A stretch of DNA of 64,000 bases, taken from the NCBI RefSeq assembly GCF_003024385.1, contig NZ_PVZN01000012.1, positions 1 through 64,000 of the forward strand, read 5' to 3'. Shown piece after piece: positions 43,104-52,461 of this stretch. The notes beneath the pieces are model-generated. The model was not told the origin of the DNA. It searched no databases and saw nothing but the letters and a program-made list of their open reading frames with translations. The translations under genes and the position numbers were made by a program. How positions within the stretch are numbered: position 1 is the first letter of the stretch; every line of letters starts with the position of its first letter. This stretch comes from Pseudomonas sp. BBP2017. GTDB taxonomy: Bacteria > Pseudomonadota > Gammaproteobacteria > Pseudomonadales > Pseudomonadaceae.

Positions 43104-43604
43104 TCACGGCTCCGGGGTTATTTTTTGCTGCTGATCGCGGGGCAAGGCAATCACCCGGCCAACAAACTCGGCCGCTGGCAGGTCAATCTGCTCATCAACG
43201 ATTCCCTGCAAGCGCTCCGCCACCTCAGGCGCAAATGGCGCCGAACGCGGCCCAGCCAGGTCTACATGCAACAGCATCTGCTCACTGGCCGCCAGCGCCT
43301 CTTCAAAGCCTTCACGGTGCAGGCTGTGGTACAGGTGCAGGCGCTTGCGATCAAAGCCGATGACCTGTGTCTGCACCCACACCCGGGTACCCAGCTTCAC
43401 CTCATGCAGGTAGTTCAGATGGCATTCCAGGGTAAACAGCGAGTTGCCGCTGGCGCTGCGGTTGTCGCTATCAAGGCCGATGCGGTCCATGAAGGCATCG
43501 GTGGCGTAACTGAAGATCAGCAGATAGAAGGCATCGCGCAGATGCCCGTTGTAATCGACCCAGTCCGCCTGGACTGGGGTTTGATAGGTGATCAGTGCGG
43601 GCAT
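43104..43604 (-). CDS. cdhB: Betainyl-CoA thioesterase (hot-dog fold)
   Basis: This 166-aa acyl-CoA thioesterase of the 4-hydroxybenzoyl-CoA type has the catalytic aspartate in VQADWVDYNGHLRDAFYLLI (first part) and the strand FTLECHLNYLHEVKLGTRV. In the carnitine pathway it hydrolyses betainyl-CoA to glycine betaine. It is the last gene of the cdhCAB cluster, 13 bp after cdhA. Confidence 0.85.
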   Translation of the reverse strand: MPALITYQTPVQADWVDYNGHLRDAFYLLIFSYATDAFMDRIGLDSDNRSASGNSLFTLECHLNYLHEVKLGTRVWVQTQVIGFDRKRLHLYHSLHREGFEEALAASEQMLLHVDLAGPRSAPFAPEVAERLQGIVDEQIDLPAAEFVGRVIALPRDQQQKITPEP

Positions 43605-43617
43605 CCGAGGGCTCCGG

Positions 43618-44583
43618 TCAGTCGTTGAAGGCCATGCCGTGCTTGGCCTTGGTGGTTTTTACCGCCTCCAGCACGGCCAGCAGGCAATCATCACGATAGC
43701 GTTCCAGCGAACTGATGCTGCGTTCACCGAGTTGTTCACTGGTGCCTTCGACCACAGCGTCGATCAAGCCGTCAGTCAGCTCCGGCGCCGGCAGGTAGGT
43801 CCACGGCAGTTGCAGCGCCGGGCCGAACTGCGCCATGAAGTGGCGCATACCGGCATCGCCACCGGCCAGGGTGTAGGTGAGGAAGGTGCCCATGAATGAC
43901 CAGCGCAAGCCGGCGCCAAAGCGAATGGCATCGTCGATCTCGCCGGTGGTAGCCACGCCGTCGTTGACCAGATGCAGGGCTTCGCGCCACAGCGCTTCGA
44001 GCAGACGGTCGGCGATAAAACCGGGGACTTCCTTGCGTACATGCAGTGGACGCATGCCCAAAGCGCTGTAGACCGTTTTAGCTGCCTCGATGGCTTCAGG
44101 TGCGGTCTTGTTACTGCCGACGATTTCCACCAGTGGCAACAGGTACACCGGGTTGAACGGGTGGCCGACCACGCAGCGTTCAGGATGGCTCGCCGATTCG
44201 TAGAACTCACTGGGCAGCAGGCCAGAGGTGCTGGAGCCGATCAGTGCGTTGGGCTTGGCCGCAGCGCTGATCTTGCTGTGCAGGTCGAGTTTGAGGTCGA
44301 GGCGCTCCGGGGCGCTTTCCTGGATAAAGTCGGCATCGCGTACACACTCCTCGATGGTGGCGACGAAGCGCAGACGATTTTGTCCAGCGCCGGGCGCCAG
44401 GCCCTGTTTTTCCAGGGCTGGCCAGGCATTGGCGACACGTTTGCGCAGTGCCGCTTCAGCGCCGGGCGCCGGGTCCCAGGCCACCACGTCCAGACCGTGA
44501 GCCAGGGCGCGGGCGACCCAGCCGCTGCCGATCACGCCGCTACCCAGGGCTGCAAACGTCTTGATCTCGGTGATAAAGCTCAT
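43618..44583 (-). CDS. cdhA: L-carnitine 3-dehydrogenase
   Basis: This 321-aa NAD-dependent enzyme of the 3-hydroxyacyl-CoA dehydrogenase family has the Rossmann motif [19 protein letters not shown] (residues about 12-30), [25 protein letters not shown] with the catalytic histidine, and [19 protein letters not shown]. It oxidises carnitine to dehydrocarnitine. The start at 44583 follows GAAGGAGTTGAAG. It sits between cdhC and cdhB. Confidence 0.92.
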   Translation of the reverse strand: MSFITEIKTFAALGSGVIGSGWVARALAHGLDVVAWDPAPGAEAALRKRVANAWPALEKQGLAPGAGQNRLRFVATIEECVRDADFIQESAPERLDLKLDLHSKISAAAKPNALIGSSTSGLLPSEFYESASHPERCVVGHPFNPVYLLPLVEIVGSNKTAPEAIEAAKTVYSALGMRPLHVRKEVPGFIADRLLEALWREALHLVNDGVATTGEIDDAIRFGAGLRWSFMGTFLTYTLAGGDAGMRHFMAQFGPALQLPWTYLPAPELTDGLIDAVVEGTSEQLGERSISSLERYRDDCLLAVLEAVKTTKAKHGMAFND

Positions 44584-44598
44584 CTTCAACTCCTTCAA

Positions 44599-45483
44599 TC
44601 AGCGACGGCTCAGGTTCATTTTTGTGCGGCCTTCAGCCGGGGTAAGTACCCGTGCGCCGAGCCGACTGAGGATTTCTGTGGCGCGTTCAACCAATTGACC
44701 GTTGCTGGCCAGCACGCCCTTGTCCAGGTACAGGTTGTCTTCCAGGCCCACGCGTACGTTGCCGCCAAGCAGCACGGCTTGCGCGGCCATCGGCATTTGC
44801 ATGCGGCCGATGCCGAAACCGGCCCAGGTAACGCCTGCGGGCAAGTTGTCGACCATGGCTTTCATGGTCGTGGTGTCGGCCGGTGCGCCCCAGGGAATGC
44901 CCAGGCACAGCTGGAACAATGGATCGTCGAGCAGGCCTTCCTTGATCATCTGTTTGGCGAACCACAGGTGGCCGGTATCGAAAATTTCCAGTTCGGCTTT
45001 GACGCCCAGCTCGGTGATGCGCTTGGCACCAGCGCGCAGTTGGGCCGGGGTTGAGACATAAATGCTGTTGCCATCGCCGAAATTGAGGGTGCCGCAGTCC
45101 AGGGTGCAGATCTCCGGCAGCAGTGCCTCGACATGGGCCAGGCGCTCTAGCGGGCCGATCAGGTCGGTGCCGGCGCCGAACTCCAGGGGTGTTTCGCCTG
45201 GGCCGATCTCCAGGTCGCCACCCATGCCGGCAGTGAGGTTGACGATGATGTCCACGTCGGCTTCGCGGATGCGCTCCATCACTTCGCGGTACAGCGCGAC
45301 ATCGCGACTGAAGCGACCGGTTTGCGGGTCACGGACGTGGCAATGGACCACGGTGGCACCGGCTTTGGCCGCTTCCACGGCGGCGGCGGCGATTTGTTTG
45401 GGGGTGACGGGGACCAGGTGGCTCTTGCTGGCGGTGTCACCGGCGCCGGTCAGGGCGCAGGTGATAATGACGTCGTGGTTCAT
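44599..45483 (-). CDS. cdhC: Dehydrocarnitine cleavage enzyme (BKACE family)
   Basis: This 294-aa zinc-dependent beta-keto acid cleavage enzyme splits dehydrocarnitine with acetyl-CoA into acetoacetate and betainyl-CoA. It has the BKACE signatures [33 protein letters not shown] (then VHCHVRDP with the metal histidines), NLTAGMGG and [27 protein letters not shown] precedes the start. The next gene, cdhA, begins 15 bp after it. Confidence 0.92.
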   Translation of the reverse strand: MNHDVIITCALTGAGDTASKSHLVPVTPKQIAAAAVEAAKAGATVVHCHVRDPQTGRFSRDVALYREVMERIREADVDIIVNLTAGMGGDLEIGPGETPLEFGAGTDLIGPLERLAHVEALLPEICTLDCGTLNFGDGNSIYVSTPAQLRAGAKRITELGVKAELEIFDTGHLWFAKQMIKEGLLDDPLFQLCLGIPWGAPADTTTMKAMVDNLPAGVTWAGFGIGRMQMPMAAQAVLLGGNVRVGLEDNLYLDKGVLASNGQLVERATEILSRLGARVLTPAEGRTKMNLSRR

Positions 45484-45510
45484 GTGCGGTTTCCTTCGGG
45501 CGTGTTGGGG

Positions 45511-45536
45511 CCATCGCGGGCTTGCCCCGCGATACG
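45511..45536. repeat. Single REP arm (GCGGGCTTGCCCCGCGA)
   Basis: ATCGCGGGCTTGCCCCGCGAT lies between caiX and cdhC and is a short member of the REP family seen at 42564-42637. Confidence 0.6.
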
Positions 45537-45541
45537 GTCTG

Positions 45542-46486
45542 TCAGTTGGAGGTGAGCTTGAGGTTGTCGGCCGCAGGCTTGCCGTCGAAGGTGGTCACCC
45601 CTTCGAGCCACCGGGCCTTGTCCTCGGGGTGGTCCTGAAGCCACTGACGGGCAGATGCCAGGGCGTCCTTGTGATCGAGCAGCGGTTGCATCATGCGGCT
45701 CTCATCTTCGGCAGTGAATTTCAGGTTGCTCAGCAGACGGTTGGCATTCGGGCAGCGTTCGGCGTAATCCGGGGCAGTGACAGTCCACACTGTGGCACGG
45801 CCTTCATCCGGGCCCAGGGCGTCTTCGCTGCCGCTAAGGTAGGCCATGTCGATGTTGACGTTCATCGGATGCGGCGCCCAGCCGAAGAACACCACGGCTT
45901 CCTTGCGCCGTACGGCGCGGTCGACGGCGGCGAGCATCCCGGCTTCGCTGGATTCGACCAGCTGGAACTTGCCCAGGCCAAACTGGTTCTTGCTGATCAT
46001 CGCCTTGATCTGGGTGTTGGCGCCGGAGCCGGGTTCGATGCCATAGATCTTGCCGCCCAGCTCCTTTTCAAATTTTGCGATGTCGGCGAAGGTTTTCAGG
46101 CCCTTGTCGGCCAGGTATTTGGGCACAGCGAGGGTCGCGCGGGCGTCGTTCAGGCTGGGTTGGTCGAGGACCTTGACCTGCCTGGCGTCGATGAAGGGCG
46201 TGATGGTCTGGGTCATGATCGGGTTCCAGTAGCCGAGGAACATGTCCAGGCGCTGGTCGCGGATACCGGCGAAGATGATCTGTTGCGAAGCGCTGGTCTG
46301 CTTGGTCTTGTAACCGAGGCCGTCGAGCAGCACCTGGGTCATGGCGCTGGTGGCCATCACGTCGGTCCAGTTGACCACGCCAAGGCGCACGTTCTTGCAT
46401 ACGGCCGGTTCGGCGGCCATTACGTTGGTGCTGAGGATTGCGGTACCGACGAGCGTCAGCAGGCTACGGCTGATCAATCTGTTCAT
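45542..46486 (-). CDS. caiX: Carnitine-binding periplasmic protein
   Basis: This 314-aa protein has a signal peptide ([26 protein letters not shown], cut near residue 25). The OpuAC-type mature part has the aromatic box residues [28 protein letters not shown] and [13 protein letters not shown]. It is a CbcX paralogue that delivers carnitine, probably to the shared CbcWV core since no permease genes are beside it. It heads the caiX-cdhCAB cluster, divergent from cdhR. GGAGGAG precedes the start. Confidence 0.9.
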   Translation of the reverse strand: MNRLISRSLLTLVGTAILSTNVMAAEPAVCKNVRLGVVNWTDVMATSAMTQVLLDGLGYKTKQTSASQQIIFAGIRDQRLDMFLGYWNPIMTQTITPFIDARQVKVLDQPSLNDARATLAVPKYLADKGLKTFADIAKFEKELGGKIYGIEPGSGANTQIKAMISKNQFGLGKFQLVESSEAGMLAAVDRAVRRKEAVVFFGWAPHPMNVNIDMAYLSGSEDALGPDEGRATVWTVTAPDYAERCPNANRLLSNLKFTAEDESRMMQPLLDHKDALASARQWLQDHPEDKARWLEGVTTFDGKPAADNLKLTSN

Positions 46487-46657
46487 GGTGGCTCCTCCAA
46501 CGGCAGTTCTAATTGTTATAGGGGGCGGCCTCTGCGTGCCGTGCTGATCAAACTACGCGCACCGTAACGGGAAAATACGCACCCTGGCGACCAGCACTTG
46601 CACAGTGGCGACCTGCAGGGTATTAACCGCAGACCCGTGGCCGTCGAGTCGTTCGCT

Positions 46658-47617
46658 ATGCCCCAGGATTTCTACTTTCTGTTGCTCCCCGGATTTTCCG
46701 CGCTCGGCTTTATCTCGGCGATCGAACCGCTGCGGGTGGCCAACCGCTTTCGTGGCGGGTTGTACCGCTGGCAGGTGTTGAGCATAGAGGGCGGGGCGGT
46801 GCAGGCCAGCAATGGCATGTCGGTCAACGCCGATGGCGCGCTGCAGCCGTTGGCCAAAGGCACAACCCTGCTGGTGGTGGCCGGATTCGAACCGCTGGAC
46901 AGTTTCAGCCCGGCGCTGCAGCACTGGCTGCGCAAGCTCGATCACGAAGGTGTCGTGCTTGGCGGTATCGACACCGGTACTGTGGTGTTGGCTGAAGCCG
47001 GTCTGCTCGATGGTTACCGGGTGACCCTGCACTGGGAGGCGCTGGAGGCGTTCAAGGAGTCCTATCCACAGCTGCAGGCAACCCAGGAACTGTTCGAGGT
47101 CGATCGACGGCGCATTACTTCGGCCGGGGGCACAGCGTCGATTGACCTGATGCTGGATCTGATCGCCCAGGCTCACGGGCCAGAGCTGGCGATCCAGGTG
47201 TCCGAGCAGTTCGTGCTGGGGCGCATTCGCCCGCGCCAGGATCACCAGCGCATGCAGATCGCCTCACGTTACGGCATCAGCAACAAGAAACTGGTGCAGG
47301 TGATCGGCGAAATGGAGCGCAACACCGAGCAACCGCTCAATACCCTGGTGCTGGCCGAGTCGGTACAGGTAACCCGGCGTCAGCTGGAGCGCTTGTTCCG
47401 CCTGTACCTGCACGACACCCCCAGCGGTTTCTACCTGCGCTTGCGCCTGGACAAGGCGCGGCAACTGCTGCGCCAGACTGATATGAGTGTGCTGGAGGTG
47501 AGTATTGCCTGCGGTTTCGAGTCAGCGTCGTACTTCACCCGCTGCTACCGGGCGCGTTTCGAGTGTTGCCCGCGGGAGGACCGCAAGGCCCGGGCCGCGA
47601 ACCTCAGCGGCGCTTGA
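46658..47617 (+). CDS. cdhR: AraC-family activator of carnitine catabolism
   Basis: The frame gives 319 aa from MPQDFYFLLLPGFSALGFIS. I prefer this ATG; the frame is open to a TTG at 46598, and no start has a strong ribosome site. The protein has a GATase1/DJ-1-like N-terminal domain (VVAGFEPLDSFSP, GGIDTGTVVLAEAGLLDG) and a C-terminal AraC DNA-binding domain (VTRRQLERLFRLYLHDTPS, CGFESASYFTRCYRARF). It matches CdhR, the carnitine-responsive activator of caiX-cdhCAB. Its last 14 bp overlap the convergent DUF3010 gene. Confidence 0.88.
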   Translation: MPQDFYFLLLPGFSALGFISAIEPLRVANRFRGGLYRWQVLSIEGGAVQASNGMSVNADGALQPLAKGTTLLVVAGFEPLDSFSPALQHWLRKLDHEGVVLGGIDTGTVVLAEAGLLDGYRVTLHWEALEAFKESYPQLQATQELFEVDRRRITSAGGTASIDLMLDLIAQAHGPELAIQVSEQFVLGRIRPRQDHQRMQIASRYGISNKKLVQVIGEMERNTEQPLNTLVLAESVQVTRRQLERLFRLYLHDTPSGFYLRLRLDKARQLLRQTDMSVLEVSIACGFESASYFTRCYRARFECCPREDRKARAANLSGA

Positions 47618-48023
47618 GCAACAGCGCGCAGGCGCTCTTGAAGGCTTCGTGCTGGTACTTGTTCAACGAAGCGGGCAGTTCGATGTTGTGTTTCTTGGCC
47701 TGAGCGCTGACGGTCTGTGGTGAAACCAGCTCCACTTCACAATTGTCCAGCAACTGCAGCACGCCTTCGATCTTGAAGGTGGTCGGGCCGCCAGCGAAAT
47801 CGCCTTTCTTGCTGCGCTTTTTGATCGCCAGGTGGCTGATACCGTGTTCAGTGATGAACTGCCGGGCCTGGCTGGCGAAGGCTTTGACGTTGTCCGCCTG
47901 TTCATCGTCTTCCAGACCGATTTTTTTCGTCGCCAAGGCAACATGCACCGGGCTTGCGCCGTCCAGCGTGGCGACGGCGAGCAGCGCTTCGCTGCCTTTG
48001 ATTTCAATTCCGCAGATTTTCAT
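47604..48023 (-). CDS. DUF3010 family protein
   Basis: This 139-aa cytoplasmic protein starts MKICGIEIKGSEALLAVATL and continues with IKKRSKKGDFAGGPTTFKIE and LVSPQTVSAQAKKHNIELPA. The N-terminal strand resembles the RNase-H/actin-like phosphate-loop beta hairpins (IEIKGSEALLAVA), which suggests a nuclease- or resolvase-like fold. The function is unknown. It forms a two-gene unit with the LprI-like protein upstream (7-bp gap). Confidence 0.8.
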   Translation of the reverse strand: MKICGIEIKGSEALLAVATLDGASPVHVALATKKIGLEDDEQADNVKAFASQARQFITEHGISHLAIKKRSKKGDFAGGPTTFKIEGVLQLLDNCEVELVSPQTVSAQAKKHNIELPASLNKYQHEAFKSACALLLKRR

Positions 48024-48030
48024 GCTGTTC

Positions 48031-48438
48031 TCAATCGGAGTTTTGCAGACCCAGGGACTGCAGGTATTCGGAGCGGTCGTCGCTACGTTGGGCCAGGCAG
48101 GTATTCAGGGTCGCGTCGAAGGCTTTGCCGGGTTTTTCGTCGAAGGTTTCGACCTTGCAGTCGGCATCGCGCAGCTGTTTCCACAACGTTTCGGCGTCGT
48201 TCAGGCGTTTGCTGACTTCACTGATCTTCGCGTCCTGCCCGGCATATTGTTCCTTGATGCGATCCAGCAGGTCGGTAAACGCAGCGTTGAGCTCACGTTC
48301 GGCGCTGGTGCGGCTGAACAGCGCGCAGTCGTAGTTCTGCTGATCGGTCTCGACGTTGTCGCACGGCGTACTGTCTTCTTCACTGGCGTGGGCCCCCAAG
48401 GCCAGAGCCGCCAGAACCAGCCATACCATCGATTTCAT
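48031..48438 (-). CDS. Periplasmic LprI-domain protein
   Basis: This 135-aa protein has a signal peptide (MKSMVWLVLAALALGAHA) and one LprI/DUF1311 domain with four cysteines (TPCDNVETDQQNYDCALFSR, DADCKVE, LNTCLAQR). Related proteins inhibit lysozyme. It is the single-domain counterpart of the longer secreted protein at 2497-3642. GAGGATGA precedes the start. Confidence 0.8.
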   Translation of the reverse strand: MKSMVWLVLAALALGAHASEEDSTPCDNVETDQQNYDCALFSRTSAERELNAAFTDLLDRIKEQYAGQDAKISEVSKRLNDAETLWKQLRDADCKVETFDEKPGKAFDATLNTCLAQRSDDRSEYLQSLGLQNSD

Positions 48439-48682
48439 TCAATCATCCTCCCCAGGGAACATGGGCGCCGATTCTCGCTCAGCGCCGCAGCAAAGAACAG
48501 GGTAGCCGCTAGCCCTGTTACCCTCCGAATGAAACTTGCGAGAGCCCTTTGTCGCGCTTTGACGCTTTCGGCAATTCCCCTGTCGTTTTTGCATCTTAGC
48601 GACCTGGCCCCTAGGCATATGCTGGCCCCAAAGCGCCGGCAGACGATTCGGCGCAGGTAATGCCAATAAAGGGGACAGCCTG

Positions 48683-49660
48683 ATGAGCCCAGCCGAATTA
48701 CACGCCGACAGCATCGTTATCGACGGGCTGATCATTGCCAAATGGAACCGCGAGCTGTTCGAAGACATGCGCAAGGGTGGCCTGACGGCGGCCAACTGCA
48801 CCGTGTCGGTCTGGGAAGGCTTCCAGGCCACGGTCAACAACATTGCCGCCAGCCAGAAACTGATTCGCGAAAACGGCGACCTGGTTATGCCGGTGCGTAC
48901 CACCGCCGACATCCGCAAGGCCAAGGAACTAGGCAAGACCGGCATCCTCTTCGGCTTCCAGAACGCTCACGCTTATGAAGACCAGATCGGTTATGTCGAG
49001 GTGTTCAAGCAGCTCGGCGTCGGTATCGTGCAGATGTGCTACAACACCCAGAACCTGGTCGGTACCGGTTGCTACGAGCGCGACGGCGGCCTGTCGGGCT
49101 TCGGTCGTGAAATTGTCGCGGAAATGAACCGCGTCGGGGTTATGTGCGACCTGTCCCATGTCGGTTCCAAGACCTCCGAAGAAGTCATCCTCGAATCGAA
49201 AAAGCCGGTGTGCTATTCCCACTGCCTGCCTTCCGGGCTCAAGGAGCACCCGCGCAACAAGTCTGATGAAGAGCTCAAGTTCATTGCCGATCATGGCGGC
49301 TTCGTTGGCGTGACCATGTTCGCGCCGTTCCTGGCCAAAGGCATCGACTCGACCATCGACGACTATGCCGAAGCCATTGAGTACACCATGAACATCGTTG
49401 GCGAAGACGCCATCGGTATCGGCACCGACTTCACCCAGGGCCACGGCCAGGACTTCTTCGAGTACCTGACCCACGACAAGGGCTACGCCAGGCGCCTGAC
49501 CAACTTCGGCAAGATCATCAACCCGCTGGGCATCCGCACCGTGGGCGAGTTCCCCAACCTCACCGAGACCCTGCTCAAGCGCGGCCATAGCGAGCGCGTG
49601 GTGCGCAAGATCATGGGCGAGAACTGGGTCAACGTGCTCAAGGATGTCTGGGGCGAATAA
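48683..49660 (+). CDS. M19 dipeptidase-like protein with altered metal site
   Basis: This 325-aa protein has the TIM-barrel fold and motifs of the membrane (renal) dipeptidase family: CDLSHVG (His159), CYSHCLPSGLKEHPRNKSDE (His180, Arg191) and GIGTDFTQGHG. The usual first-strand zinc motif HxD is replaced by LII at residues 16-18 (VIDGLIIAKWN), and the bridging glutamate is Gln93 (LFGFQNAHAYED). It may therefore not be a classical dinuclear zinc dipeptidase. It is the first gene of the dgc operon, with 75 bp to the next gene, so a role in dimethylglycine breakdown or its regulation is inferred from context. Confidence 0.8.
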   Translation: MSPAELHADSIVIDGLIIAKWNRELFEDMRKGGLTAANCTVSVWEGFQATVNNIAASQKLIRENGDLVMPVRTTADIRKAKELGKTGILFGFQNAHAYEDQIGYVEVFKQLGVGIVQMCYNTQNLVGTGCYERDGGLSGFGREIVAEMNRVGVMCDLSHVGSKTSEEVILESKKPVCYSHCLPSGLKEHPRNKSDEELKFIADHGGFVGVTMFAPFLAKGIDSTIDDYAEAIEYTMNIVGEDAIGIGTDFTQGHGQDFFEYLTHDKGYARRLTNFGKIINPLGIRTVGEFPNLTETLLKRGHSERVVRKIMGENWVNVLKDVWGE

Positions 49661-49735
49661 GCCGCCAGTAACCGTCTTCCGACCCCTGCCACAGGCGCAG
49701 GGGCAGCCAACCAAAATTTCTGGAGTTGAGTTTCC

Positions 49736-50266
49736 ATGGCCAAGATCGCCCCGCAATTGCCTATCGAAGTCGACAGCGAAACCGGTGTCTGGACCAGCGA
49801 TGCCCTGCCGATGCTGTATGTGCCACGGCATTTCTTCGTCAACAACCACATGGGCATCGAGGAAGTGCTGGGCGCTGAAGCCTATGCCGAGATCCTCTAC
49901 AAGGCCGGCTACAAGTCCGCCTGGCACTGGTGCGAGAAAGAAGCTGAATGCCACGGTCTGGAAGGCGTGGCGGTGTTCGAGCACTACATGAAGCGCCTGT
50001 CGCAACGCGGCTGGGGCCTGTTCAAGATCCAGGATATCGACCTGGAAAAAGGCACTGCCAGCGTCAAGCTTGAGCACTCGGCGTTCGTCTATGTGTACGG
50101 CAAGGTCGGGCGCAAGGTCGACTACATGTTCACCGGCTGGTTCGCCGGCGCCATGGACCAGATCCTGGCAGCGCGCGGCAGCAAGATTCGCACGGTCGCC
50201 GAGCAGGTCTACGGCGGTTCGGAAGAAGGCCACGACGACGGCCTGTTCATCGTCAAGCCGCTGTAA
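49736..50266 (+). CDS. DUF5943 / 4-vinyl-reductase-like protein
   Basis: This 176-aa cytoplasmic protein starts MAKIAPQLPIEVDSETGVW. Its C-terminal two thirds resemble the 4VR small-ligand-binding fold (VFEHYMKRLSQRGWGLFKIQ, then FVYVYGKVGRKVDYMFTGWF). It lies 15 bp before dgcA and is a constant member of the dimethylglycine cluster. A role as a helper or ligand-binding partner of DgcAB is plausible but not proven. Confidence 0.75.
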   Translation: MAKIAPQLPIEVDSETGVWTSDALPMLYVPRHFFVNNHMGIEEVLGAEAYAEILYKAGYKSAWHWCEKEAECHGLEGVAVFEHYMKRLSQRGWGLFKIQDIDLEKGTASVKLEHSAFVYVYGKVGRKVDYMFTGWFAGAMDQILAARGSKIRTVAEQVYGGSEEGHDDGLFIVKPL

Positions 50267-50281
50267 GTCGAGGATCTCGCC

Positions 50282-52342
50282 ATGGCTTTCGAAGCAATGT
50301 TCCAGCCGATCCAGATCGGCAAACTGACCATCCGCAACCGCGTATTGAGCACTGCCCACGCCGAGGTCTACGCCACCGACGGCGGCATGACCACTGCGCG
50401 CTACATCAAATACTACGAAGAGAAGGCCAAGGGCGGCCTGGGCCTGGCCATTTGTGGCGGCTCCTCGGTGGTGGCTATCGATAGTCCGCAGGAATGGTGG
50501 GCCTCGGTGAACCTGTCGACCGACCGGATCATCCCGCACTTCCAGAACCTGGCCGACGCCATGCACAAGCACGGCGCCAAGATCATGATCCAGATTACCC
50601 ATATGGGCCGTCGCTCGCGCTGGGACGGCTTCAACTGGCCGACCCTGATGTCACCTTCGGGGATCCGTGAACCGGTGCACCGCGCGACGTGCAAGACCAT
50701 CGAGCCGGAGGAGATCTGGCGGGTGATCGGCAACTACGCACAAGCCGCGCGCCGGGCCAAAGAGGGCGGTCTGGACGGCGTCGAGCTGTCGGCGGTGCAC
50801 CAGCACATGATCGACCAGTTCTGGAGCCCGCGAGTCAACAAACGTACCGACGAATGGGGCGGCAGCTTTGAGGGCCGGATGAAGTTTGGCCTGGAAGTGC
50901 TCAAGGCCGTGCGTGCCGAAGTCGGCCCGGATTTCTGCGTCGGCATGCGTATCTGTGGTGACGAATTTCATCCCGATGGCCTCAGCCACGAGGACATGAA
51001 GGAAATCGCCAAGTACTACGATGCCACCGGCATGCTCGACTTCTTCGGGGTCATCGGTTCGGGCTGCGATACCCACAACACCCTGGCCAACGTTATCCCC
51101 AATATGAGTTATCCACCGGAGCCGTTCCTGCACCTGGCGGCTGGGATCAAGGAAGTGGTCAAAGTCCCGGTGCTGCACGCGCAGAACATCAAGGACCCGA
51201 ACCAGGCCACACGTATTCTTGAAGGCGGCTATGTCGACATGGTCGGCATGACCCGCGCACATATCGCCGACCCGCACCTGATCGCCAAGATCAAGATGGG
51301 TCAAGTCGACCAGATCAAGCAGTGCGTCGGTGCCAACTACTGCATCGACCGCCAGTACCAGGGCCTGGATGTGCTGTGCATTCAGAACGCCGCGACTTCC
51401 CGTGAATACATGGGGGTGCCGCACATCATCGAGAAATCCACCGGGCCCAAGCGCAAGGTGGTGGTGGTTGGCGCAGGTCCGGCAGGGATGGAAGCGGCGC
51501 GGGTATCGGCCGAGCGTGGCCACGACGTGACCCTGTTCGAGAAGAAGGACGCCATCGGCGGCCAGATCAGCATCGCCGCCAAGGCGCCACAACGTGATCA
51601 GATCGCCGGTATCACCCGCTGGTATCAACTGGAGCTGGCGCGCCTGAAGGTCGACCTGCGTCTGGGCACCGCTGCCGATATCGACACCATCAAGGACCTG
51701 CGTCCTGACGTGATCGTGCTGGCGGTGGGCGGTCATCCGTTCCTGGAGCAGAACGAGCACTGGGGCGCGGCCGAAGGCCTGGTGGTCAGCAGCTGGGACG
51801 TGCTCGACGGCAAGGTGGCGCCGGGCAAGAACGTGCTGGTCTACGACACCATTTGCGAATTCACCGGCATGTCGGTGGCCGACTACATCGCCGACAAAGG
51901 CAGCCAGGTCGAGATCGTCACCGACGACATCAAGCCGGGCGTGGCCATTGGCGGTACGTCATTCCCGACCTACTACCGCAGCATGTACCCCAAGGAAGTG
52001 ATCATGACCGGCGACCTGGCGCTGGAAAAGGTCTACCGCGAGGGCGACAAGCTGGTGGCGGTGCTGGAGAACGAATACACCGGCGCCAAAGAGGAGCGGG
52101 TGGTCGACCAAGTGGTGATCGAGAACGGTGTACGGCCGGACGAAGCGCTCTACTACGGGCTCAAGGAAGGTTCGCGCAACAAGGGCCAGATTGATGTCGA
52201 GGCACTCTTCGCGATCCAGCCGCAGCCGATCCTCAGTCAATCGGGCGAAGGCTACTTGCTGTATCGCATCGGTGACTGCGTGGCCCAACGCAACACCCAT
52301 GCCGCGATCTACGACGCCTTGCGCCTGTGCAAGGACTTCTGA
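50282..52342 (+). CDS. dgcA: Dimethylglycine demethylase subunit A
   Basis: This 686-aa flavoprotein is related to trimethylamine dehydrogenase and old yellow enzyme. Residues 1-370 form the FMN barrel (IGKLTIRNRVLSTAHAEVYA, QITHMGRRSRWDGFNWPTLM, GVELSAVHQHMIDQFWSPRV), followed by [4Fe-4S] cysteines (QCVGANYCIDRQYQGLDVLC). The C-terminal half is a dinucleotide-binding module (VVVVGAGPAGMEAARVSAER). It oxidatively removes a methyl group from dimethylglycine and passes electrons towards DgcB and the ETF. A REPIN separates it from dgcB. Confidence 0.9.
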   Translation: MAFEAMFQPIQIGKLTIRNRVLSTAHAEVYATDGGMTTARYIKYYEEKAKGGLGLAICGGSSVVAIDSPQEWWASVNLSTDRIIPHFQNLADAMHKHGAKIMIQITHMGRRSRWDGFNWPTLMSPSGIREPVHRATCKTIEPEEIWRVIGNYAQAARRAKEGGLDGVELSAVHQHMIDQFWSPRVNKRTDEWGGSFEGRMKFGLEVLKAVRAEVGPDFCVGMRICGDEFHPDGLSHEDMKEIAKYYDATGMLDFFGVIGSGCDTHNTLANVIPNMSYPPEPFLHLAAGIKEVVKVPVLHAQNIKDPNQATRILEGGYVDMVGMTRAHIADPHLIAKIKMGQVDQIKQCVGANYCIDRQYQGLDVLCIQNAATSREYMGVPHIIEKSTGPKRKVVVVGAGPAGMEAARVSAERGHDVTLFEKKDAIGGQISIAAKAPQRDQIAGITRWYQLELARLKVDLRLGTAADIDTIKDLRPDVIVLAVGGHPFLEQNEHWGAAEGLVVSSWDVLDGKVAPGKNVLVYDTICEFTGMSVADYIADKGSQVEIVTDDIKPGVAIGGTSFPTYYRSMYPKEVIMTGDLALEKVYREGDKLVAVLENEYTGAKEERVVDQVVIENGVRPDEALYYGLKEGSRNKGQIDVEALFAIQPQPILSQSGEGYLLYRIGDCVAQRNTHAAIYDALRLCKDF

Positions 52343-52349
52343 TCGACCC

Positions 52350-52424
52350 CTGTGGGAGCGGGCTTGCCCCGCGATAGCCATGTAGCTGACACACCGCTAT
52401 CGCGGGGCAAGCCCCCTCCAACAG
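52350..52424. repeat. REPIN (GCGGGGCAAGCCCGC type) inside the dgc operon
   Basis: CTGTGGGAGCGGGCTTGCCC plus CGCGATAG faces CTATCGCGGGGCAAGCCCCC around a 20-nt centre. The right arm has a C for G change and one deletion. It lies between dgcA and dgcB and may modulate readthrough. Confidence 0.8.
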
Positions 52425-52461
52425 TGTCATTTCCAAAGCGCGATTGCTGTGGGAGTTTCCC

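Noticed and set aside
48929..50602. 557-codon minus-strand frame across the dgc operon start
   Set aside because: It is antisense to three well-supported genes; long antisense frames are common in GC-rich Pseudomonas DNA.
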